From Lachnospiraceae bacterium (GTDB lineage: Bacteria; Bacillota; Clostridia; Lachnospirales; Lachnospiraceae): 10,503 bases of DNA. The translations under genes were made by a program, and so were the position numbers. The stretch covers positions 1 through 10,503 of the forward strand of contig CAADSM010000167.1 in NCBI GenBank assembly GCA_900751785.1. The letters run 5' to 3'. This document shows, piece after piece, positions 1 to 7,236 of this stretch (within the stretch, counting starts at the first letter, position 1; each line of letters begins with the position of its first letter). The notes beneath the pieces were generated by a model, which was not told where the DNA came from, made no database searches, and worked only from the letters and a program-made list of their open reading frames with translations.

Positions 1-97
1 GACAGCCAAAAAGCAGAAGTTCCGACAAGACAATTATACATATCTGTTTCTTATCAAAGAAGAATTTTTCCCATAGACACAGAAAATTTTACGCCCT

Positions 98-134
98 CGT
101 GTGGCGCGCAGAGATGGACTCTGCGCGCTGCACG
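98..134 (-). terminator. GC-rich hairpin downstream of the GH101 gene, possible terminator
   Basis: A perfect 10-bp stem (104-113 with 119-128, gcgcgcagag/ctctgcgcgc) closes a 5-nt loop, and four more pairs extend it outward beyond two non-Watson-Crick positions, to 98-134. It starts 44 bases past the GH101 stop codon, where a transcript end is expected. On the minus strand a T-run (aaaatttt palindrome, 83-90) follows only after about 8 bases, so it is not a textbook intrinsic terminator. It could instead be a 3'-end stabilising structure. Nothing else was recognised in 1-177; no gene is supported there. Confidence 0.45.
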
Positions 135-177
135 CTTATTCTAACTATTTTCAAGTCTTTCGGTTTTCAAACCTTCG

Positions 178-285
178 CTATTTTTTCTTTCTTCTGACAG
201 TTACAGCCACTACACCCGCACCTGCTGCAAGTACTGCTGCAGCTGCAAATGGGAATACATTCACTGTATCACCGGTCTTTGTAGC
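178..285 (-). other. C-terminal sorting-signal region of the GH101 protein with degenerate motif ATKTG
   Basis: Residues 2142-2176 read ATKTGD, then a hydrophobic stretch rich in Ala, Val and Gly (about 2150-2170), then the basic tail RRKKK. This is the layout of a sortase substrate, with ATKTG in place of LPxTG. The Ser/Thr/Asn-rich linker before it (about 2123-2143) suits a wall-spanning segment. A plain membrane anchor is the alternative, since no sortase gene is in the window. Confidence 0.7.
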
Positions 286-3200
286 TTTCGCTGCCGAATT
301 ATTAGAAGATGTTGTGGTACTCTGGTTTGAGCTGCCCTGAGCTGCGCCGTCATTTAACGCTACCAGATTGCCAAGCGCCGCCTTAAGCGCCTCTGCCGAT
401 GCGTCCACTTCATCCTGTGTTGCATTCGGATCTCCGAATACTTCTTTCGCGTCTGCAAGAACATCGAGCATTGCGTCAAAGCCTGCCTCTTCATAATCTG
501 CTTTGTCCAGACTCTCCGCCTGACTGATCAGATCTTCCAGGAGATCCTTATTCGGAATGAGCCTCAGATTCATCATCGCGTCCACCAGGCGCTTCCATGC
601 GCTGTCTACGTCCTCCTGGAATGCGTCGCCGTCTGCATAGACTTCCTTCGCATTCTCAAGTGCTGCGACAAACTCAGCCTTACCTGCCTCGAGATATTTG
701 TCCAGCTGGCTGTACATCTCTTCAGCAAGGGCGATCACCTTTTCAAGCTCTGTCTTATCGCCCGCCTTGAATTCGCCGTACTGCATTGCCTTGATCAGGT
801 TCCGCCATGCGCTGTCAACCTCGTTCTGTGTCACAGTAACATCTCCGGACTCAACTCTTGCAAGGACATCCTTTGCCGTCTGCAGTGCATTATCAAAGTT
901 CTCCTTGACTGAATCGATCACGCCGTCCATATTGACCTTTTCCGCAAGCTCGATCGCATATTTCAGAACTGCCACGGAAATATCGTCAGCAGGCTCCTCA
1001 GCCGCGACTGTGACCGTACACTCTGCATACAGGCCTGCCGCATTGGATACAGAAATCACTGCGCTTCCGGCTTTAAGTCCGGTCACATTTCCGTTCTGGT
1101 CTACAGATACCGTTTCTTCATCGGACGAGCTCCATACAAGCCCTTTGAGAAGTGTTCCTTCTTCATGTCCGACTTCAAGAGCAGCAGTCTCACCAACACT
1201 GATCTGTGTATCCGTGAGAGTAACAGAATCCGCTACCTTCTGGATAATGAACGGTACAACCTCCTGCAGGCTCGCAAAATTATTGCCGCCCTGTTCAACA
1301 TAAAGCACCAGGTATCTTCCCGTCAGCGTCTCCGGGAACTGGGTTGTCACCCATGCTCCTGATGTATACAGTTCATCATCTACTGTGAGAGACTCGCTTG
1401 CGTAGACTTCATTGCTCTCTGCATCCAGAATGGTGTAACGATACTGGGAAATCCTTCCGTTCACATTGCCGTCATTCCTCTGCATAAATTTAAATCCGTC
1501 TAAGGAAACCGTATCTCCCAGGTCGATCGTAAGGATGGCCGGGTTGTCCGGGCTTACGTTAAATCCTGTTGTGCTCCAGTTAGAGTGCCATCTTGTGGAT
1601 GTATCGCCGTCTACTGCATATGCAGCCGTGCCCGTCTCTTCTGTGTTTGCCGTCGCAGACATATTCAGCTGATCTGCGAGCTCAACGATCACGCCGTCCA
1701 TTACAGTAATCTCAAATTCAGTCGTCTCTTCATCAGAAATAACCGCTTTGATCGTCGCTGTTCCTGCTCCTACCGCACTGACAACCAGAGTATCCGGATC
1801 GATCGTAACTACATCTTCATTGCTGCTGGTGATCTCAACACCATCCAGGTTGCTTCCGTACAGCTGTGCAGTCTCACCGACGTACAGTTCTGTCTTGTCG
1901 ATGGATACTGCAACCGCATCCTCATCTACCGTAATCGTCAGATTATCGAGGATAAAGTCGTTCTGTCCGGTTGCCGTCGTTCCGGTTGCGCGGCTTCCGT
2001 TCTCATACAGACCGATCCATGTCTGTCCGCTGCCGCTGCCGATCACCTGCATCGTTACATGCCCGGTATTCTCTTCACCGCCGCCGGTCATCTGATCAAG
2101 GTACTGATCTTCTGTCGGCAGCGTATATGTTGTTCCGTCTCCGACTACCATCGCGTATGCCTTGTCCGGGCCCGACTGATAGTCAAATTCTACTGTGTAA
2201 ACCTTTCCTGCCTCAAAGCGGAAGTTCTGCGGAATCGTCTGATAGATAATTCCTGTGTTTGCTCCATGGTGCTTCAAAGACCAGTTTCCGTCAATGACGT
2301 CATCTGTAGCCTTCTTATTCTGCCAGCCGGCCTGTGTATACGGGTCGTGGAGCTCTGCCAGATGAGTTACCGGATCGGATACTCCCTGAGCTGAGCTGAG
2401 AACGAACGGATACAGTCCCTGTACAACAGATTCGAAGTCCTGTGTAAAGTTTCCATTCTCGTCGAAGTTCTCAACTGTCTGCTGCACAATACGGATGTCG
2501 TCTACATAAGTGGAGCCTTCGCCCGCCGCTCTTGAAAGAGTAAGCTCAGCTGTTTCACCTTCTGCTGTAAACGAAACCTGCATACGCTGCATGTTTGTAC
2601 CGTGCTTCTGGTCGCTCTTAACATAATTAGACGCTATAGAACGCATTGTGTAATTGGATACTGTGGTGTCTCCAGCGTTCACTGTAATTGAAGCCTTTGC
2701 ATCGCTTTCATTGGCAACATAAACCTCGGCAACATAGTCTTTGCCTTCCTCAAGACCTGTGATCTGAGTTGTCACCGCAGCATCCTCTGACGGGCTGTTG
2801 AAAGCAAGACGCTGGTCTCCTGTGGAAGCCTTCTCCACTACAACTGCCGCATTATCGATATCTCCGGACCAGTCAGCCGCGTCAAGTGATTCGCCTGCGC
2901 CTGCATAACCGTTGAATCCCGGATCTGTCACATACTCATCTCCAAAGTCGTCCTTCAGTGTCTTTGAAGACTCGCCCTTGAGAACAACATAAGCTGTCTC
3001 TGCGTCTGCTGTCAGAGTGACCTGTCCATTCTCAACCGGAACAGTTACAGCCTCGCCTCTTCCCTGATCAGACAATGCATATACAACTACATTTGCAAGT
3101 CCTGCCCAATCATCCTGCAGATCCCATGTTGTCGTACCGCCTTCTAAGTTCCAGTGATACAGTTTTTCTTCGCCTGTGTCTGTATCAGTCCATGGAAGAA

Positions 3201-6200
3201 GGTATGTCACGTCATTGAGGACTACCTTGTCATTCAGAGTGATCGTACGCTCAATATAACTGTCGTCTCTCTGCTCTTCGTTTCTTGTTACTACTACGGT
3301 ATCATTTTCATCATTCTTCAGAGTGATCTGCTTCTCCTGGTTTCCTACCGGAGACTCACCGTCCTCGTAGTCCTCCCAGTCAGTCACATAATAGTGCTGC
3401 AGGAATTTCGTCGGAAGGTTCTCTGTGAATGTCTCTCTGATGTACTTGTTGAAATCCTGGTCTCCGCCCCAGCCTTCGAAGCCGTACAGCCTGAATCCGC
3501 CGAGCAGCGGGTTGTCTGCCGCGCCGCCGAAGGACGGGTAGTTGATCACCTGGACGTCTCTCTGGTCATTGCGGATGAAGCGGATGATCTCACTGTTGTA
3601 TCCCTTTGTGGTATTGCCGCCGTAAGCAGCGTCTGTCGCCCAGTGGGACCATGTGGAATCATACTCTCCTTCGTACGGGAATTCTGTTGTGAATCTCCAT
3701 CCAAGGGAATTGATCTGCTCAGCGATCCTTCTGGTCTCCCAGGCATCCTGGTACCATACATCCAGATAGATGAAGTCCATATTGTCTTCCAGCCCTGCTG
3801 CATACTCTGCGATCTCATCCATCGTCGCGTTGAGTGTTCCTTCGGACTCTCCGACATACTCGCCTTTATCCCAGTCTCCGCTGTAGAAATCAGTCTCGTT
3901 GATACGGTCGAACAGCTGCACCAGTCTCTTATATCTTGCCTGGCTTCCGAGATCCCACAGCTTGTCGATGACATAGGACTGATCCAGCCATCCCCAGCCG
4001 TTTCCGGAACCGTTGGATACCATTGTATCATTGAAGGACTTGGACTCCGGATAGGACTCCTGTGCATTGATATGGATACCGATCTCAGCGCCATATTCAT
4101 GAGCGATCTTGATCAGATCCTGGAAATCTTCCACGCCGCCTTCTCTCTCTGCGATATGCGCATACTCAGAGTTTGCGGAGTCATGACCCTCGCTTCCGTA
4201 TCCCTTCAGCATAACTGCCTGCGGAAGTCCGTCTGTTGCAAGGTAAACCTTTTTGATGTTGTCTGCTGTCGTCATGTACGGGTTGGACGCCATACTCGCG
4301 AAGTTCATTACGATACGGTAGTTCACCAGATTCTTCACATCCTCTGAGCCGTCCGCATAGTTCATGATATCGCGGAATGCCAGCGCGCCGTCGTTCCAGT
4401 CGAGCTCATCGTCTCCGTTGATATTTCCTGCGATGCAGACCTTTGCACACGGAAGTTCGCTGACCGGATAGTCATAGTCGCTCTTTGCCTGTGCGTTCTC
4501 ATCTCCGTCTTCGTAGTACCATTTTGCACTTGTAAGGCTCATGGTATCTGCGCCGCTGTTCAGGACGACTCTTTCATCGCCTTCGATCTCAGAGTTGCTC
4601 CAGAGGCCTGCGCTTAAGCTGCCATTTGTAAGGAACGCATAAAGGTATCCGTCTGTCGTAGACGGGTTGAAGCCTTCCTCCCATGTAATTTCCTTATCGC
4701 CGCTTGTAACAGTTGAGTTGGAAGCCTTCGCGCCGTTGAATACCGCGTCAGTCTCCACCGCGTCTACTGCGACAAGATTCAGATCCGGAATATCAATGGA
4801 AGCAATATCCGCACATCCGTCGTTTTTCGTCAGTTCGGTAACTTCCCATGTCAGGTCGTTATCGTCGACGCTGATCTTTACTGTCATGGACAGATCGATC
4901 GCTTCCTCTGCATTCACCAAAGACATGCTGTATGTCTGAGATGTCCCGTCATTAGAAACCTTCACATCCGTCGGCTCAATCGCCGTTCCATTGATCTCGA
5001 TCTCATTCAGCTTGGTTTCCTGTGCGCGGAAAATCGTCTCGCTTCCGTCATTCAGCACATATCTTGCAACTAACGGGAACTCTTTGCCGACATATACCGT
5101 CATATAATCTGATGCGATAGAATCATAATCGTCCAGATTGATCGGAGTCTTTTCCTGAAGCTGGATATCAAATACATTGTCTTTTCCTGCTTCTACATTC
5201 GCTACAGCTTCGTACGCCTGGTATCCCGGCGCAGTTGCAGCTACATTGTACTCTCCGACTTCGAGAGCATCAAATGCATATGTACCGCTTGCATCCGTCT
5301 CGGAGGCATTCACACCAAAACGTACTGTCGCGCCCTGGATCGGCTCGCCGTCGGCATTTGTTACTGTACCTGACACCGACTCAACCGCTGTATAGTACTG
5401 TTCAGTAACCTGGCCGCTGCGCTCTGCACACCAGCCCCAGCTGTCTTCCATGCAGTTTTCGCCGTTTACAGACAGATCCGCAAATTCAACCTTCGTTGCG
5501 CCATTTGTCTTAACTCCGAATTTTCCGGTACCATCCAGCTGTTCTGCAAGTGTGAGCAGATTCGGAGCTGATACGCTTGTCCTTGTTCCATTGACCGTAA
5601 CTGCCAGCTGTTCTCTGGAAAGAGAGATCTCGATGGTCATCTCCTCGCCTGCTACCGGGGCAGGAAGCCCTGCAAGCTGCGGATATCCTCCGCTGCCGTT
5701 CAGATTGTACTGATAATACCACTTACTGGACGGATCATATCCGATATAGAGCCAGTTGCTGTCATTCTCATACATATAGAAAATACCGAAGTTGTTGCTT
5801 GTAACCGGACGGAATGTAAGCGACAGCGTACCGTCAACAGGCATTGTTCTGTCATTGTCCAGGAGGAGTGCCGGAGCTGAAACAGATGCGTTGCCATAAT
5901 TGTGGCCGCCGCCATTATTTGAACCACCCTGTACGGTAATCCATTTTCTTCCCTTTTCGTCTGAAGGAGTATCTCCTCCTTCACCGTCATCGCCGACTTC
6001 CACGGAAACAAGCGGTTCCCATGTCTGTCCTTCTGCCTCTTCTCTGTACAGAGACCATGCGCTGTAGTCTTCCTCTGCGTACTCATGACCGCCGACAACT
6101 ACGTCCGCAAAATAAATATCTGTATAAGAAGTCGAGTATGTAGCCGCTCCAAAACCGATCTTTCCTGCCTGATCTTTCAGGGAGAGGAAATTAGAATCAG

Positions 6201-6708
6201 TAACCGTTGCAGTTCCGGTCTCTCCGCTTGTCGTATTGTTCACACTGATCGTAAGACCGCTGTCTCCATAACTTCCGGAAATCTCCACGATGTCGTTCTG
6301 CCCCATATCAGGGAGACCTGACAGTCCGGGATATGCACTTGCTCCGTTCGCCGCATACTGAACAAACCAGTTGCTTGACATGCCGTCATATGCGATGAAT
6401 GACCAGTTGCTGTCATCCACATATTTGTTCACGAAACGGAAACGGGTATCATTCTGCGTGCTTCCGACTTTCAGTGTGAAACTGAAATCCCCGTCTGTAG
6501 CATCAGCATTGTCGGACAAAATAAAAGCTTCCGGTGTACCGCTTCCGAAATGCCCGTTTGCATTGCCGCTGCCTGACTTCAGATGAGCCATGTTCTTTGT
6601 GATCGGCGCCGCGAGGACTTCCAGTGACGGAAGATATGCCATCACGGTCGTGAGCACCATAGCAACAGCCAGCACTACTGATGCAAGACTTTTCCATGCT
6701 TTTTTCAT
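178..6708 (-). CDS. Secreted, wall-anchored GH101 endo-alpha-N-acetylgalactosaminidase, 2176 aa
   Basis: Predicted surface enzyme cleaving the GalNAc-alpha-Ser/Thr bond to release core 1 disaccharide from mucin-type O-glycans. Layout (approximate residues): signal peptide 1-34; two related beta-sandwich domains 38-208 and 255-415; CarboxypepD_reg-like 442-517; galactose-mutarotase-like domain 520-750; dockerin-like metal loop 762-773; catalytic barrel about 795-1100; beta-sandwich 1105-1245; two CBM-like domains 1250-1410 and 1415-1595; Big_2 1598-1670; F5/8C or CBM32 1675-1822; Big_2 1826-1902; three FIVAR repeats 1907-2120; Ser/Thr/Asn linker; sorting-like tail 2142-2176. Aligned from memory with the pneumococcal enzyme, D983 in YLDVW is the nucleophile (D764), E1009 in RFTTEF the acid/base (E796), and W905/W907 in GWGWLDQ the substrate tryptophans. 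The start is fixed by the signal peptide and GAAAGGAAG at 6715-6723. It has its own promoter. Family call is very secure; activity is inferred. Confidence 0.96.
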   Translation of the reverse strand: MKKAWKSLASVVLAVAMVLTTVMAYLPSLEVLAAPITKNMAHLKSGSGNANGHFGSGTPEAFILSDNADATDGDFSFTLKVGSTQNDTRFRFVNKYVDDSNWSFIAYDGMSSNWFVQYAANGASAYPGLSGLPDMGQNDIVEISGSYGDSGLTISVNNTTSGETGTATVTDSNFLSLKDQAGKIGFGAATYSTSYTDIYFADVVVGGHEYAEEDYSAWSLYREEAEGQTWEPLVSVEVGDDGEGGDTPSDEKGRKWITVQGGSNNGGGHNYGNASVSAPALLLDNDRTMPVDGTLSLTFRPVTSNNFGIFYMYENDSNWLYIGYDPSSKWYYQYNLNGSGGYPQLAGLPAPVAGEEMTIEISLSREQLAVTVNGTRTSVSAPNLLTLAEQLDGTGKFGVKTNGATKVEFADLSVNGENCMEDSWGWCAERSGQVTEQYYTAVESVSGTVTNADGEPIQGATVRFGVNASETDASGTYAFDALEVGEYNVAATAPGYQAYEAVANVEAGKDNVFDIQLQEKTPINLDDYDSIASDYMTVYVGKEFPLVARYVLNDGSETIFRAQETKLNEIEINGTAIEPTDVKVSNDGTSQTYSMSLVNAEEAIDLSMTVKISVDDNDLTWEVTELTKNDGCADIASIDIPDLNLVAVDAVETDAVFNGAKASNSTVTSGDKEITWEEGFNPSTTDGYLYAFLTNGSLSAGLWSNSEIEGDERVVLNSGADTMSLTSAKWYYEDGDENAQAKSDYDYPVSELPCAKVCIAGNINGDDELDWNDGALAFRDIMNYADGSEDVKNLVNYRIVMNFASMASNPYMTTADNIKKVYLATDGLPQAVMLKGYGSEGHDSANSEYAHIAEREGGVEDFQDLIKIAHEYGAEIGIHINAQESYPESKSFNDTMVSNGSGNGWGWLDQSYVIDKLWDLGSQARYKRLVQLFDRINETDFYSGDWDKGEYVGESEGTLNATMDEIAEYAAGLEDNMDFIYLDVWYQDAWETRRIAEQINSLGWRFTTEFPYEGEYDSTWSHWATDAAYGGNTTKGYNSEIIRFIRNDQRDVQVINYPSFGGAADNPLLGGFRLYGFEGWGGDQDFNKYIRETFTENLPTKFLQHYYVTDWEDYEDGESPVGNQEKQITLKNDENDTVVVTRNEEQRDDSYIERTITLNDKVVLNDVTYLLPWTDTDTGEEKLYHWNLEGGTTTWDLQDDWAGLANVVVYALSDQGRGEAVTVPVENGQVTLTADAETAYVVLKGESSKTLKDDFGDEYVTDPGFNGYAGAGESLDAADWSGDIDNAAVVVEKASTGDQRLAFNSPSEDAAVTTQITGLEEGKDYVAEVYVANESDAKASITVNAGDTTVSNYTMRSIASNYVKSDQKHGTNMQRMQVSFTAEGETAELTLSRAAGEGSTYVDDIRIVQQTVENFDENGNFTQDFESVVQGLYPFVLSSAQGVSDPVTHLAELHDPYTQAGWQNKKATDDVIDGNWSLKHHGANTGIIYQTIPQNFRFEAGKVYTVEFDYQSGPDKAYAMVVGDGTTYTLPTEDQYLDQMTGGGEENTGHVTMQVIGSGSGQTWIGLYENGSRATGTTATGQNDFILDNLTITVDEDAVAVSIDKTELYVGETAQLYGSNLDGVEITSSNEDVVTIDPDTLVVSAVGAGTATIKAVISDEETTEFEITVMDGVIVELADQLNMSATANTEETGTAAYAVDGDTSTRWHSNWSTTGFNVSPDNPAILTIDLGDTVSLDGFKFMQRNDGNVNGRISQYRYTILDAESNEVYASESLTVDDELYTSGAWVTTQFPETLTGRYLVLYVEQGGNNFASLQEVVPFIIQKVADSVTLTDTQISVGETAALEVGHEEGTLLKGLVWSSSDEETVSVDQNGNVTGLKAGSAVISVSNAAGLYAECTVTVAAEEPADDISVAVLKYAIELAEKVNMDGVIDSVKENFDNALQTAKDVLARVESGDVTVTQNEVDSAWRNLIKAMQYGEFKAGDKTELEKVIALAEEMYSQLDKYLEAGKAEFVAALENAKEVYADGDAFQEDVDSAWKRLVDAMMNLRLIPNKDLLEDLISQAESLDKADYEEAGFDAMLDVLADAKEVFGDPNATQDEVDASAEALKAALGNLVALNDGAAQGSSNQSTTTSSNNSAAKATKTGDTVNVFPFAAAAVLAAGAGVVAVTVRRKKK

Positions 6709-6714
6709 AATACA

Positions 6715-6723
6715 CTTCCTTTC
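6715..6723 (-). promoter_or_regulatory. Ribosome binding site of the GH101 gene
   Basis: On the minus strand this reads GAAAGGAAG and ends 6 bases before the ATG at 6708. It supports that start, which also gives a complete signal peptide. Confidence 0.8.
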
Positions 6724-6749
6724 TCAATATTGTATTACAGATGTATTTT

Positions 6750-6771
6750 CTGCCGTCTCCTCTGCCGGCAG
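6750..6771 (-). promoter_or_regulatory. Small inverted repeat in the GH101 leader
   Basis: Arms ctgccg (6750-6755) and cggcag (6766-6771) flank a 10-nt loop. The right part also contains the 10-bp palindrome ctgccggcag (6762-6771). It sits between the predicted -10 and the ribosome binding site, so it could be a repressor operator or a leader hairpin. The stem is only 6 bp, so chance is not excluded. Confidence 0.3.
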
Positions 6772-6787
6772 ATCACTCTGTATCCTC

Positions 6788-6816
6788 ATTATACAGCGAC
6801 ATTCTTTTTATGTGAT
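6788..6816 (-). promoter_or_regulatory. Predicted promoter of the GH101 gene
   Basis: On the minus strand a perfect TATAAT (6788-6793) lies 17 bp from ATCACA (6811-6816), which matches the -35 consensus TTGACA at 4 of 6 positions. The leader would be about 75-80 nt. A good -10 with a weak -35 is typical of activator-dependent promoters and fits the direct repeats found just upstream. Confidence 0.6.
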
Positions 6817-6817
6817 T

Positions 6818-6848
6818 TGCATTATTGTTTCTTTTTTTTGCACTGTTG
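6818..6848 (-). promoter_or_regulatory. Candidate activator site: direct repeats 21 bp apart next to the -35
   Basis: Plus-strand tgcattattg (6818-6827) and tgcactgttg (6839-6848) match at 8 of 10 positions, and their starts are exactly 21 bp apart, two helical turns. The proximal copy is one base from the predicted -35. Two same-orientation half-sites 21 bp apart abutting the -35 is the geometry of AraC/XylS-type activators. The regulator is unknown and no AraC-family gene is in the window. Confidence 0.45.
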
Positions 6849-6903
6849 GCCAATTTTACTATTGTGATTGTATATTTTCTATAAGTTTGGGGTTTTCCTT
6901 TTG

Positions 6904-6914
6904 TGCATTATTGT
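6904..6914 (-). repeat. Distal exact copy of the 11-bp repeat tgcattattgt
   Basis: The 11-mer tgcattattgt at 6818-6828 recurs exactly here, 86 bp further from the GH101 start, in the same orientation. It could be a remote half-site for the same regulator. The stretch is AT-rich, so coincidence is possible. Nothing further was recognised between about 6915 and 6980. Confidence 0.35.
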
Positions 6915-7020
6915 GGTATCATGTTTGATTTTCGGAAAAGCGGATTGGTGAAAGGGTATATAGGGGAAGCTGGGCAGTTTGATCCCGCTTTGTATCGTCT
7001 TGGTCATGGACTGCGCCCTA

Positions 7021-7084
7021 CACAAAGAAAAAAGAAGCCCTCTGTTCGTGCAAGCACGACAGATGACTTCTTCTTTTCTTTGTG
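7021..7084 (-). terminator. Distal hairpin of the tandem pair, terminator-like
   Basis: An imperfect stem of roughly 26 pairs is capped by the caag loop (7051-7054): cacaaagaaaa pairs with ttttctttgtg, with an inner aagaag/cttctt block, tctgt/acaga and cgtg/cacg. Minor bulges interrupt it. The purine-rich 5' arm and pyrimidine-rich 3' arm hold in both directions, so it could stop transcription both ways. The minus strand gives the longer T-run (cttcttttttctttg). It is probably a backup stop for the transporter transcript. Confidence 0.65.
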
Positions 7085-7101
7085 CCCTTTCTAGGACGTC
7101 C

Positions 7102-7236
7102 GGCTCAAGCCATGCAGCTCGATTCCGCTTCGCTTCATCTCGCTCACGGGCTGCGCCCTATGCAATAAAGGAAGAGGCATCACATTCGTGCAAGCACGAT
7201 GTGATGCCTCTTCCTTTATTGCGCATGGCTTGAGCC
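7102..7236 (-). repeat. Perfect 14-bp inverted repeat enclosing the proximal hairpin
   Basis: Arms 7102-7115 (ggctcaagccatgc) and 7223-7236 (gcatggcttgagcc) are exact reverse complements. The right arm abuts the inner hairpin (7162-7222) directly and includes the last base of the transporter stop codon. The left arm is separated from the hairpin by 46 bases carrying the conserved flank. A transcript could therefore fold into an outer helix, a long hairpin and a 46-nt single-stranded or branched segment. Confidence 0.75.
7162..7222 (-). terminator. Proximal hairpin right after the transporter gene, probable terminator
   Basis: A nearly perfect 28-bp stem (7162-7185 plus 7187-7190, pairing with 7195-7222) has one bulged base at 7186 and the loop caag (7191-7194). 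The minus-strand transcript meets it 14 bases after the transporter stop. Its 5' arm is purine-rich (aataaaggaagagg) and the 3' arm U-rich (cctcttccttta), as in terminators whose A and U tracts pair at the stem base. There is no separate T-tract beyond the stem. Confidence 0.7.

Larger units (their letters stand above)
6981..7225. repeat. Tandem pair of 140-bp hairpin-containing units
   Basis: Two copies lie exactly 140 bp apart. Flank 6981-7020 aligns without gaps to 7121-7160 (31 of 40 identical, ending in the identical ctgcgcccta). The apical sequence ttcgtgcaagcacga is identical at 7045-7059 and 7185-7199. The stems between flank and apex differ in sequence, yet each copy folds into its own long hairpin. 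This is the main content of the 527-base gene-free stretch, together with the GH101 promoter region. Confidence 0.8.

Noticed and set aside
1585..2394. 269-codon plus-strand open frame
   Set aside because: It lies entirely within the GH101 gene, opposite its CBM-like and Big_2 domains; the Arg/Cys-rich product resembles no family I know.
3154..4347. 397-codon open frame on the plus strand, antisense to the GH101 catalytic region
   Set aside because: The opposite strand encodes the conserved GH101 barrel in a continuous 2176-codon frame. The plus-strand translation shows no recognisable domain and has the Val/Leu/Cys/Ile-rich look of an antisense shadow.
4390..4425. Dockerin domain in the GH101 protein
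   Set aside because: The metal-binding loop at residues 762-773 is single and sits where GH101 enzymes normally carry such a loop, so it belongs to the catalytic core rather than to a cellulosome dockerin pair.
6709..6790. Riboswitch in the GH101 leader
   Set aside because: The predicted leader is only about 80 nt, has one weak 6-bp hairpin and matches no riboswitch core I recognise.
7021..7225. Two-unit CRISPR-like array
   Set aside because: There are only two copies, the period is 140 bp, each unit is a long palindrome with divergent stems, and no cas gene is nearby.
6903..7233. Short plus-strand open frames in the intergenic region (6903-7094 and 6979-7233)
   Set aside because: They run through the hairpin repeats, have no clear ribosome binding site, and their sequences follow the palindromes rather than a protein fold.
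7102..7236. Insertion sequence or MITE with 14-bp terminal inverted repeats
   Set aside because: There is no transposase, and the bases just outside the arms (gacgtcc and tagcctg) show no target-site duplication. A folded 3' UTR explains the repeat as well.
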